Assembly: GCF_011075055.1 (NCBI RefSeq)
Contig: NC_058137.1
Span: forward strand, 6,867,463-6,931,462
DNA length: 64,000 nt
Reading direction: 5' to 3'
Source of the DNA: Mangifera indica
Lineage: Eukaryota; Streptophyta; Magnoliopsida; Sapindales; Anacardiaceae
In this document: in pieces, positions 47,708 through 58,174 of the stretch
How positions within the stretch are numbered: position 1 is the first letter of the stretch
Layout: every line of letters begins with the position of its first letter
Position numbers and translations under genes: made by a program
Notes under the pieces: generated by a model
Told to the model about the DNA's origin: nothing
Databases searched by the model: none
Seen by the model: the letters and a program-made list of their open reading frames with translations, nothing else

Positions 47708-48061
47708 TTAGCTTCTACGAGCTGGAGCTGATCTATTGGCGTCGTCCTTGGAAGCTAAAGATGGTAATTCGACATTTATGATCCCCTGTCTACAGGCCGA
47801 ACTACAATAAACCTTCTCATTGTAAAAGTAAAAGGGTTGTTTTGACGCTGGTATCTTGTCCGCGGTAGTGGGTCGAAGATCAAAACGCACACCGCAGCCA
47901 TAGCAATTCACCGGAAGAAAATGTACTTTGAAATCATGTCGGTAGGGAGGTTCTTGAGGAGGCGAAGAAGGACAAAACAAAAACGTTGAACTATTTACTG
48001 CAAGAGACCTAGTGGCAAAGTTAGCGTTCTTCTCGGAAGGATCGATATCCATGCCTCGCAT
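47708..48061 (-). CDS. FCS-like zinc finger (FLZ) domain protein, divergent
   Basis: This 117-residue frame has an FLZ-type finger: HFLPVNCYGC, then FYFYNEKVYCSSACRQ. The metal ligands would be Cys53, Cys56, Cys86 and Cys90. FLZ proteins are plant-specific adaptors that bind SnRK1 kinase subunits. The spacing between the cysteine pairs is 29 residues, against about 17-19 in usual members, because of an inserted loop around RPTTADKIPASKQ, and the FCS triplet is YCS. The ATG at 48059-48061 lies four bases after a good splice acceptor (TTTTACAG), so a leader or upstream coding exon is possible. The second Met, before DIDPSEK, is an alternative start. A TATA box lies upstream on the same strand. 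Confidence 0.8.
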   Translation of the reverse strand: MRGMDIDPSEKNANFATRSLAVNSSTFLFCPSSPPQEPPYRHDFKVHFLPVNCYGCGVRFDLRPTTADKIPASKQPFYFYNEKVYCSSACRQGIINVELPSLASKDDANRSAPARRS

Positions 48062-48263
48062 GTGCTGTAAAAGTAAAACAAAACAAAACAAAACAAAAGA
48101 CGTTAAGAGAGCTTAGAGAGATGTAGCAGAGAAAGAGACAAGAAGAATAAAAGTAAAAAGAGCAAAAGTAATTGAAAAATACAAGCGATAATGCTGCTGC
48201 TGAGTAAAGCTTTACTAGGTTTTCCGGAGGTGTGTGTGTAGGAAAGAGATGAACTCCACATTG

Positions 48264-48272
48264 TTTATATAG
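48264..48272 (-). promoter_or_regulatory. TATA box of the FLZ gene
   Basis: On the minus strand CTATATAAA lies about 205 bases upstream of the start codon. It is followed by C/T-rich leader sequence and a possible leader intron ending at TTTTACAG just before the coding frame. Confidence 0.5.
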
Positions 48273-48305
48273 AGTGATTCCAAAGAAGTAAACAATGAAT
48301 CTCAT

Positions 48306-49726
48306 TATTGATGGTTTTTCACGGTAGGAGGGATTGCTATGAAACTAGAAGACCCAAGATAAATTAGGGTTTTGTTTTGTTGAATCAATATAAGTTTTTT
48401 AACTTAGAAAATCATGCTAGCCGAAAACTAACTTACTTCTAGGTCTAACATATTGGTCTTGCCTGTACAAAGTCGTCTAAACGTTGAAAGCTTTTGAGTA
48501 AAAGCGGGAGGATATTATTGATGTGTCTCTTTTATATTAGATGAGAATTGGGTAAGGCGTGGTGCATTCACCACAAATTTTACCTTCCATTTTGGTGTCT
48601 TACTTTATCTTTACATACACTCTTATTTGTATAAGGCTAAACGTTTTACATTTAATTTTGCTCTTTTGATATATTTGAAAATTGGGGTAATGGGGCCTTA
48701 TTTGTGGTTGTAATTCATTGTAGACTTTTTGGAGTGCCCCTCATTCAAAATTATAGTTTCAAAAGTAATGTTACTCATTTTAGAAGGAGTCGTTCTCTTG
48801 TGCAAGGTACTTTTATTTGTTCCTTTAGTAAACTATTATTATGTCAGGGCTTCTTACTTATCTGAACTGTGTGTATATATATATTTATATTTTGGTTTAA
48901 TTTTGAGTACCATCTCAGGCTTACTATTAGATGTGTAATTTTAGACTTTGACTTGTACATTTGGTATCTCTTCTTGAACTCTATCATGATTGATACAATG
49001 ATAGGCATTCAAGAAGAGACTGATGACCTATATTTTCGAGTAAACATGGTTTTTGCGTATGTGGGTTCCCTTTAAAAGGATGAACTTAGGTTGTATTTGA
49101 ATCACCTTATGAGATCTTGTTGTTTTTCCTTTTAATATACATGCTTAATTACTTGAAAAAAGAAAAAAAGAATTGACATCAATAAGCATAAGTTTCATAT
49201 ATGAGATCTCTTATTCACCTGTTAATCCTTTTTAAGTTAGAATAATTAAGTTATCAAAATGATGTTTAAATAGTAATTTGCTTTGTGTGTGTGATATTAT
49301 TGATTAATTCACAATATAATCTTGATTTTGTAGTAGAACCAAAATGGTGATCTTGTAGTTAATATATGTTTAAACTTATATGTAAAATAAAAATTTAGGC
49401 TTAATTACAATTAATTTTATGCTTTTACTAATTATAATATGAAGAAAGAATTTTACATCCTATATGTACTAAAAAGATAATAATTTAATGAGGGTTTTAT
49501 CAAATATATCATTGAAAATCTGTTTAAATTTACTTGGAAAACAGAGTGATAAATGTACATTCTTTGACCTATAAAAATAATTGATAAAAAATACCAATAA
49601 AAATAACAAAAGAATAAAATTACTTAGTTTATTTATACAAATTAAGATAACAGTTTGTGATTAGATGATATAATTATTTATATTTTCTCTCACTTTAAAA
49701 TCATCGAATTAGATATTATTATATCA

Positions 49727-49774
<48 letters not shown>

Positions 49775-51888
49775 TTTACAAAAATTTATCTGTATATATA
49801 ATATTTCTCATAATTAAAATCCAAAAATATCCTTAATTAATTTTTTCTTTTTTTTTCAATTTCTTTTAGTTTTTAAATTAGATATCTTTGCTTTTGATTC
49901 CGATAATATATATTTTTTTAGTTTCTAGTTTCTTTTCTTTTTTTAAATTAGATAAACACTAGACAAATTTTAATTGGATTCAAATTTTAATATCTGTCTT
50001 TTATATTATTGTCCTTAAACCAACCTATTTTGAGATATAACAAGAGTTTTTATATTATTTTAATCTTAATGATAATATATATGTGTAGTGTTATTTTATT
50101 TTTAATTTAAAATAATCTAATTATATAATAACATATTATTTATATATTTAAATTATATATCATAATATATATATATATATATATATAAATAATCTAAAAT
50201 ATAAAATATTTAAAATATCATTAAACTTTGTATTCATCCAACCAAACATAAACTCATTCAATTAAAACATAAAACGCACCGACTTATTCAATTGAAATTG
50301 AAATATAAAATAAAATAAAATGAAAATATGAAATTTTTTGATGACTTTGACTGTGGAAAGATTGGTCAAGTGGTTAGCCAACCAGTCGAGTATCCAATCA
50401 ACTAATTTATTTTTAAAAAATTGGTTGATTGAGTGGTTGGCCAACCAACCAAGCACCTAACCAAACAATTTATTTTTAAAAATTGGTTAATTGGGTGCTT
50501 GGTTGACTAGCCAACTCATCCAATCAACTCTAAATCATATAATCTTCTTCTTTTAAAGTTAAAGTCAATTTAAAAAATGACTATATTTGTATAATAAAAA
50601 AAAAGTTGTTATATATGTATAAAAGACAAAAAAAAAAAAAATGGCTATATATATAGAGAGAGTTAGAAACAGTAGTATATAAATGAAAATTTATGTTGAA
50701 ACAATAGTATTTTGAATTTTTTAATATAGAACAATACTATAAGTACATATTTTTAATATACAATTTAGATACATAGATAATATATCATTATATAATTTAA
50801 TTATTTTATCTTTAATTCAAAAATATGTACGTATAATTTTATTGTATTGAAAAGTTTTGTAATGTGTAATAAATTTAATCTTAAACATATAAAATAAAAA
50901 TGACCCCAATAACATAGATGTTTCCGATAAAAACATTGGAGTTATTGATGCCAAAGTTTTGTATCAAACAAGAGTCCAGGTTAATCAATCCATAGAAATT
51001 CGTTGTCTCCCTCTCTATTACAAAACACCTTTTAAGGGTAAAATCGTGATACTAATAAATGTCCAAGTAGGTAATGTCTTATGACTTTAAGAGATTGTTC
51101 GGTTAAAGAGAAATAAAGATTACTCTGGTAATTTATCTTTTATTATCTACATTAGTTTGTTTGATTTATAAGTAATAAAAAATTCTTGTAATTTTCTATT
51201 ATTAATAGTGATATGACAAATAATAAAAAGAATAATTTGAGTATCACTTATATTTTATGTATTAAAAAATTACTGAGATAATTTTAATTTTATTATAATT
51301 ATATTCTTTTTTATTAATTTTTAGCAAAAATAGTCTTTTTTTCAATTAATAAAACAAATAATATAAAAAATATTTTATAATAATTATACCTAAAGTATTT
51401 AAATGAAATAATATAGTAGTAGTTTTTTATTATTTCTAACCAAATACAATAACTATTTTTACCTACTTATTTTTACTAAATTTTATTACATATAGTAATA
51501 ATTGATACCTAGCCATCCTCTAGCTAATCTATTTTCAAGATAATCTTTGTTTAAGAAGAGACACTCCAACAAAAACAATTTTGTCTTAATCAAAGTTAAT
51601 CATTTTAATCGGTGGGTAAAAACAAGTCAACAAGAAGAGATAAGCCGAAAGAGAGAGTTAAAACAGTCGAAGACGACAAATTTCGTTGTCTCCAATAATA
51701 GTTTTAAAACTTTAAAAGTGAAATTACTATTTTTTCAAATTTTATGTAAAAAAATTATTAAATTTTTAAACAGAAAAAAGAAATGTAATAAAACTTTTTT
51801 TAATTTTTTATTTAAATAACGATTTTATTTTTAATATTCATTGAGTTTTAATAAAATTTTATTTAAGAATAATAATTTAAATTTTAAA
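48306..51888. other. Transposon-rich AT spacer, no gene seen
   Basis: It contains (TA)n at 49731-49771, AT-rich palindromic repeats near 50065-50170 and 50740-50850, and one arm (about 50225-50570) of a large inverted repeat whose partner is at about 54540-54890. Text at 51.55-51.88 kb resembles the GAAGACGACAAA arm of the foldback MITE family but is badly worn. Confidence 0.4.
50225..50570. repeat. Left arm of a dispersed inverted repeat (partner about 54540-54890)
   Basis: Landmarks are TGAAAATATGAAATTTTTTG, AAAGATTGGTCAAGTGGTTA and ATCTTCTTCTTTTAA. They reappear in reverse order and strand in the partner. The middle is built from repeats of AATTGGTTGATTGAGTGGTT-like units with intervening TTTATTTTTAAAA. 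No coding potential. Confidence 0.65.
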
Positions 51889-54021
51889 AAAGGGAAATTA
51901 TAATAAATGGCCAAATTACCCCTCCATTAAGCAAAAATGCCTAATTTTATTATTTCTAAGCAAAAATACCCAAATTCCCTATTCCTAAGCAAAAATGCCC
52001 TAATTTTTTTAAATACCAAAATTACCCTTCATCACATTTATATAAACTCTCTCACTCTCACTCTCACTCTCATTACATATATTTCTTATATCATTTAAAT
52101 ACTCACTTTCACTCTCATTTTTATTTAATATCAATTACTACGGGTTCGTTCGGAAAGAAGAAATTCGTATTTCTGAATTCGAATAAAAAAAATCAATTCA
52201 TAAAAACTATATTGAAAATAAAATGTTATGAATAAATAGATATATTGAAATATCTTAGAATATCAATAATAAAAAAATTACTCAAAAATCTAAAAAATAG
52301 ATCTGAATTTCAAAAATTACACATTCAAATAGCTTATGAACAAGAAAACCAAAAAATCGATCAAAACTTTCATAATTACAAATATCAAATTTGAAAATTA
52401 CATATACAAAAGGTCTAGTCCGATCACAAACAAACTCAAAATCATAAAAACCAAAAATCCTAAATTTGATAAAACAAAAAAACTGCATAATACATATTGA
52501 AATAGTTTTATTTTGGCCTCCAAATTTGGTGCAACTGGCAAAGCTGGTTATCATTATAGAGCTCGAAACGAGCTTCGTGTTGATATATTACAGGCCCTGT
52601 AACTCCTCCTAGATCAAAAGTTATGGCCGTTCAAAATCTGTCTTATATAGACCCTATAGTTTTAAAAAAATTAATTTCCACCCAACCCTCGTTAATTTCC
52701 TAGTAAAATTTCACACGGACCCTCGTGGATCTCCCCCTGTTCCCCCTCCCCCTAAAATTTTGAAACGTTAAATTTCCCCCCTATCCCACGGGCGCCCGTG
52801 GGAGATTACGCAGCGTCGGCATATCTAATCCATTTTTCGGCCAAAAATCGTCATTTCAGTCTCTAATTTCAACACAAATCAAACCTACACATCCAATAAC
52901 ACAAAACCCCTCAAGAAATTCAAGCAAAACAACCAAGAATCAAAACATTTTATGCATTGTTCAAAATCGAAACCCTAAACATTCAAACCTCAAAATCTCT
53001 CTCAAATCTCAATAATCCTAACAATAAATTGATTCAAACAAGATGTGGGATGATGTATTATCCTTATTTGTTATTTTCAGTTGTCGAAAAACATAAAAAT
53101 CGACGAAACTCTCTTCCACTAAACACGTCAATTGGGCTGAGTCAAATAGAAGCTCGATCCGAAGCACAAAAAAAAGTCCGTGCACGATAAAACCCAGCCC
53201 GATACTATAGAGTGTCGGGTCAGGCCTATGGGCCTATAGGGTCGGGCCTTAGGCCTTTATATTATACCCATGGGCTAGCTCGACCCGATACTGTTTATAA
53301 AAAAAAAAAAATTCCTTGCTTCTGTCGCATTCTGTTGCCTTGAGGCAAAAGCATCTGCATCGCAAAAGGCCGAAGAGAAGCAGCCAGCATGTGCTTAATT
53401 TTTTTTTTAAATTTTTTAATTAATTTATTTTTTCTCAATAAAAACCTATTAAATTTTTCATTTTTACTTTCAATTACAATTATAAATTTCTCAAACTTTC
53501 AAACTCTCAATCTCTCAATATCTCAAACTCTCAATCTCAATTATTTTATTATATTTTTAATCTCATTTTATTTTAATTTTATCATTACAAAATATTACAA
53601 ATAAATCTAATGTCAAATAAATTCAATAACGACAGTTGCTTCCCTTCTTGAAGATCCTATTATATATCATAATTTTATTATTTATGATCAAATAGAGACC
53701 CAATTAAGGCCCGTTATTATATGGATCGAGTCTTGAGCCTTTATATTTTAAGGGCCCGACCCGACCCGTTACTGTTTGGGCCTCAAGCTCGACCCGACCC
53801 ATTGATATCTCTATCTTCCACCGTAAGATAACCGTGAGAAGGGTAATTTTCTTTGAATTTATACAGTGAAACCGTGGAAAATTACCATAAAAATTCCTTA
53901 TTTATATACAGAGGTAATTTTGTCATTTCACAAAAGCTAAACATTTTTACTTAAACCTTATTATTTTAGATAATTTTACTTAAACCCCCTTAATTTTGGT
54001 CATTTATTAAAATTTCCCTTT
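51889..54021. mobile_element. Putative 2.1-kb terminal-inverted-repeat element
   Basis: The left end AAAGGGAAATTATAATAAAT(GGCCAAATT) is inverted at the right end as TTGGTCATTTATTAAAATTTCCCTTT. A/T-rich text with AAGCAAAAATGCC on the left corresponds to inverted TTTTACTTAAACC on the right. No clear target duplication was found and no transposase is visible. The inside carries GTAACTCCTCCTAGATCAAA-type text and a block bounded by GGGTCGGG words (about 53190-53815). The frames at 52282 and 52957 have no family match. Confidence 0.55.
53190..53815. mobile_element. Nested decayed element with GGGTCGGGC-type ends (hAT-like)
   Basis: The left part has GTGTCGGGTCAGGCC and GGGTCGGGCCTTAGGCC. The right part has the inverse words GGGCCCGACCCGACCC and GCTCGACCCGACCCATTGAT. 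Subterminal GGGTCGGG arrays of this kind are frequent in plant hAT non-autonomous elements. An 8-bp target duplication could not be identified. Confidence 0.4.
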
Positions 54022-54335
54022 AAAAAATTAGGGTGGATGAGTTTGATGAGTTCACACTTCGTTAGATGAGATCAAGTCTTTTTGCCTAAAAAGGAATCTG
54101 ATTTGTAACCCAAACGTCAGTTCGAATTCCATGGGTACATGCGTGTATTGTGATCTCATATGACTTCAACATCCGACATTGGCCTCTGGCACAGTCATGA
54201 TGCCATAGTGTAGGGCCACGTTGTCCCTGCCAACAAAGAACTGAGCTAGGGGTGCGTTGGCAATCATCTTTGACTCTCAATTGGATAAGGTAGGCACTCG
54301 GAAAAAAAAAAAATATTGCCAAATTGTCTACCTAA

Positions 54336-54377
<42 letters not shown>

Positions 54378-55698
54378 TAATTGTGAAAATATTAAAAGAA
54401 AAGAATGTTGGTAATTCCATTGAAAATAAGCTCTTTTTATAGAAATCATTCCATGACTGATAAGAAATAGATAGAGATATTAATTAAAATAATTATTTTT
54501 TAATTATATATATATAATAATTCTTTTATTATATAAATTTAATTATTTTTTAATTTGATTTTATTTTTAAAAGAAGAAGATTCTGAAATTTAAAATTAGT
54601 TAGATGAGTTGGTTGATGCATTAACCATTCGACCATGACCAATCGGTCAATCTCTCGACCAACCAATTTTAAAAATAAATTAATTAATTAGGTACTTAAC
54701 CAACTGATCAATCATCTGATCAACTAACTTTTAAAAAATAAATTAGTTGATTAGATGTTTAGCCAGCCAACTAACCACTTGGTCAATCTTCCTACCTCCG
54801 AAGTCACTAAAAAATTTTATATTTTCACTTCATTCACCTCATATCTCAACTTCATTCACCTCTTCACTAAATGAATACAAAACTTAGGTTATATATGTAT
54901 AATAAGAAAATAAGTAATTATATATACATAAGGAAAAAAATATGCTATTTTAATTAATTTCCCGGATAGACACCTTGAAATATCTAAATCGTGAATTCGA
55001 CAATCTAAAACACAAATTAATATGATTGCTCTATTTGTAATTTTAGAATAACTATCCAAAACTAACAGGATTTGAACAAATTAAGTTGATTTCAATCTTT
55101 TTAATAATTTAAAATATTATTCGTATAGTATTCAAAAATTATTTTCAAAATTAAAAGTTAAAAAATTGATTGAAAAACCATTTTTGTTTTTTTAATTTTA
55201 CGCTAAATTATTTCCAAAAAAATCTATTATATTTTTGTAATATTTCCATTGAATTTATGTCAAATTTATACTTAAAAGAGATTCCGTACGGATCTTAATG
55301 CAAAAAATTATATTCTAAATGGTATTACTAGAATTAATCAATAGATGAAAACGTGGGAAATCGTAAATACAATAATCTTAGGGACGAAAATAAAATAATG
55401 ATTGTTTGATACCGCCTTATGAGTGTATAATTGGGGGGAGTCTACGTTGCAACGGCTAGTCGGTGAAACGGTAACTTCAACGGTCGAAATTTTTCAAAAA
55501 GTTTCTCCTAAAAAGCTCTCTAAATCACGTCTTTCTTCTCCACTCTCTGTCTTCCTCTCTTAAATCTCGCTCGTCTTCTTCTTTTTACCTCTCCACAAAG
55601 ACTTTGTTTTTTTTGTCTCGTCTTCATCTTTAAAATCGCGGAAATACAAAAAACTCTAATCTAATTAGAAAAAACAAGGATTAAAATTAATTTTAAAG
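54022..55698. other. Spacer upstream of the TPR gene
   Basis: It contains (TA)n at 54343-54371 and the right arm of the inverted repeat (about 54540-54890). The last 250 bases are C/T-rich (55530-55620) and are probably the promoter-proximal region and 5' leader of the TPR gene. Confidence 0.4.
54540..54890. repeat. Right arm of a dispersed inverted repeat (partner about 50225-50570)
   Basis: AAAAGAAGAAGATTCTGAAA, the GACCAATCGGTCAA-type units and TTCACTAAATGAATACAAAA correspond, inverted, to the landmarks of the left arm 4.3 kb away. The copies have clearly diverged. Confidence 0.6.
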
Positions 55699-57570
55699 AT
55701 GCTGCAAGATATGTGGAATGCTCCTCCTGGTTTCAGGCCTACCAAATCGGCTCCGTCATCACCGGCGAAGCCTCTTGGAGTGCTGAGAACCCGGTCAGAG
55801 TCCTTTCATGCCATCCACAAAGTCCCAGTTGGTGATACTCCTTACGTCAAGGCCAAGAATGTTCAGGTAAAAATTGGTTTATAATATGTTTCAGTTGGAT
55901 TTTTTCTTTGGTTTGTGTTTTATTGATACAGTTTTTGTTGCTTTGTTGGATTAGTTGGTGGATAAAGACCCAGAGAAGGCGATTCCTTTGTTTTGGGCAG
56001 CCATTAATGCTGGAGATAGAGTAGATAGTGCTTTGAAAGATATGGCTATTGTGATGAAGCAACAGAATCGGGCTGAAGAAGCCATTGAAGCCATCAAGTC
56101 ACTGAGAAGTCGTTGTTCGGATCAAGCACAGGAGTCTCTTGACAATATCCTGTTGGATCTTTACAAGGTTTTAAATCATTTCTGCATTTTTACTTGTTTT
56201 TTGGTTGTTTAGCTTAACAAGTGCTGAGGTTTAGTTATTTGGGTACAGAGGTGTGGAAGATTGGATGACCAAATTTCACTTTTGAGACACAAGCTGTATT
56301 TGATTCAACAAGGGCTTGCTTTCAATGGGAAACGCACTAAGACTGCCAGGTCTCAAGGAAAAAAATTTCAGGTCTCTGTGGAGCAAGAAGCAACTCGATT
56401 ACTGGTGAGGATGCACGAATACAAATTTGTTCGATGGCTTAGGCTTTTTTCAAAAGCTTTTTATAAGTCAGTTTAATGTTGCAGGGAAACTTGGGATGGG
56501 CGTTGATGCAGCAAAACAACTACATTGAAGCAGAAGATGCATATCGACGAGCACTCACGATTGCACCCGATAACAACAAGATGTGCAATCTGGGTATTTG
56601 TTTGATGAAACAAGGGAGAATTGCTGAGGCGAAAGAGACTTTGCGGCTAGTGAAACCGGCAGTTGCTGATGGACCCAGAGGGGTTGATTCTCATCTTAAG
56701 GCCTATGAAAGAGCACAACAGATGCTCAAAGACCTTGAGTCTGAGATGATGAATAAAGGAGGCGACCGGGTTGAGCAAAGTAGGCTGTTTGACGCCTTTC
56801 TTGGCTCTTCATCAATTTGGCAACCGCAGCCTTGCAGGGATCCTACTGTGTTGCCAACAACAGCAGCAAATAAAGCACAGGATGACTTTGCTGATGAGAA
56901 CTCTGATTCCAATTTAATTTTGAATCAAATCATTCCTCCTCCTCAGCAGAGAAGTGTCAAACAACTTTTTCCTTATGGGAACTCATGGAAATCTCAGCCT
57001 TCCAAAGATCAGAAAGTCTTGCCCACAGCTACTGCAGTCAAAATTCAGGATAATTTTACTGATGAGAACATTGATCTCAACACATCTGTTAATCAACTGG
57101 TCCCTCCTCAGCAAAGAAGTATAAAACAACTTCCCCCATATGGGAATCCATGGAACATTGATGCACAACCATTTTATTCATCCAGATTTTTGAAGGAACC
57201 AATGGTAAAAGAGCCAATTGGGAATCAGTTTCAAGAGAATCTGAAAAGAACAAGGTCTGGAAATGCTGCTAATTCTATGAGAGTAAATGACATTGGCGAG
57301 TACACCAAATCTTTTGCTGTGGAACCAGAGAAACCTGAAAACAAGACAAGGAGGCTATCATCCGAAGATGCAGAGAAAAAATTAACAGAGTTTTTGCCAG
57401 ACAACAAGGACTTTGAAGAGGCTATTATTGCTGCAGTTTTAGGTTCAACAAATGAAGCGGGGAAGAATGATGAATCTAGTACCAACAATGCAGGGATATT
57501 TCAGAGGAAGATTGATAAGAGACTTAAGGTTTTCCAAGATATCACTCTTTCTTTGAGTCCAAGAGCCTGA
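55699..57570 (+). CDS. TPR protein of the POLLENLESS3/MS5/SDI family
   Basis: Four exons (55699-55866, 55955-56167, 56249-56404, 56485-57570) join in frame into 540 residues. The start MLQDMWNAPPGFRPTKSAPS, the block FHAIHKVPVGDTPYVKAKNV and the tetratricopeptide region match plant POLLENLESS3-LIKE proteins very closely; that region holds ALKDMAIVMKQQNRAEEAIE at about 80-100 and GNLGWALMQQNNYIEAEDAY at 180-199. The family includes MS5/TDM1, needed for exit from meiosis in Arabidopsis, and SDI1/SDI2, which respond to sulfur shortage. Which role applies here cannot be told from sequence. The C-terminal half is low-complexity and contains a 55-56 residue tandem duplication. It is convergent with the ascorbate peroxidase gene. 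Confidence 0.93.
56818..57150 (+). repeat. Intragenic tandem repeat in the TPR gene
   Basis: Residues 291-346 and 347-401 are two copies of one unit. Both start with Trp, carry VLPT, a QD.F.DEN.D.N core and PP.QRS.KQL, and end PYGN.. before the next Trp (402). The copies differ at many positions but have almost equal length, so this is an old in-frame duplication within exon 4. Confidence 0.85.
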
Positions 57571-58174
57571 ATCTGCTGGAGTCTTATTACCTTAACTTAT
57601 AATTTAATTTAATAATATATGTAGACTTTAGATTGGAGATAAACTTGTTCTCCTTGTCTACTTCACTTCCTGCATGTGTAGGTAGACATTTGAGGCTGGA
57701 AATTTGACAGTTTGTCCACTAAACTTTAATTTTGTTGACTACTTAACTTATGTAAGCCTCAAGAAAAGGGCATATCTTAATAAAAGAAAATTTTGATGTC
57801 CCATTTTTGGCATCCTATTTCGCAAAATAAGTCTGTCCCTCCTTTTCCCTCCACACTCTGTTGCCAACAGGAGGGGACACAAAGAGAATGGAGACCAAAG
57901 AAAGATAATGCCAGTAAAAGCCTCGAACATAGGAACACAGTTGAAAAAGGAATTAAATGTCTAGTTGAAAGTTAAAGAGGTCTGGGCCAAGCTCAGGGCA
58001 GCTAACGAAAGCTGATGCCCACAATGAAATGAGAAAATGTATGATCATTCCACATAAAAGGCCCATTTGTTCAATCAAGAACAAATGGGACTTGCCAGTA
58101 ATCAAATTCAATCAAGAAACCCATTGAAATTTCCAATATGTGTTACATGTGTTATTGATAAAATTTAAACTTCT
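57571..58174. other. Intergenic region between convergent genes
   Basis: Holds the two 3' untranslated regions. AATTTAATAATATATGTAG after 57600 and AATAAAAG at about 57779 are possible plus-strand polyadenylation signals. The short frames on both strands at 57748-57975 have no support. Confidence 0.4.

Noticed and set aside
52957..53190. 77-codon frame in the 2.1-kb element, considered as part of a transposase or gag
   Set aside because: No motif of any transposase or gag family, and the composition follows the surrounding repeat.
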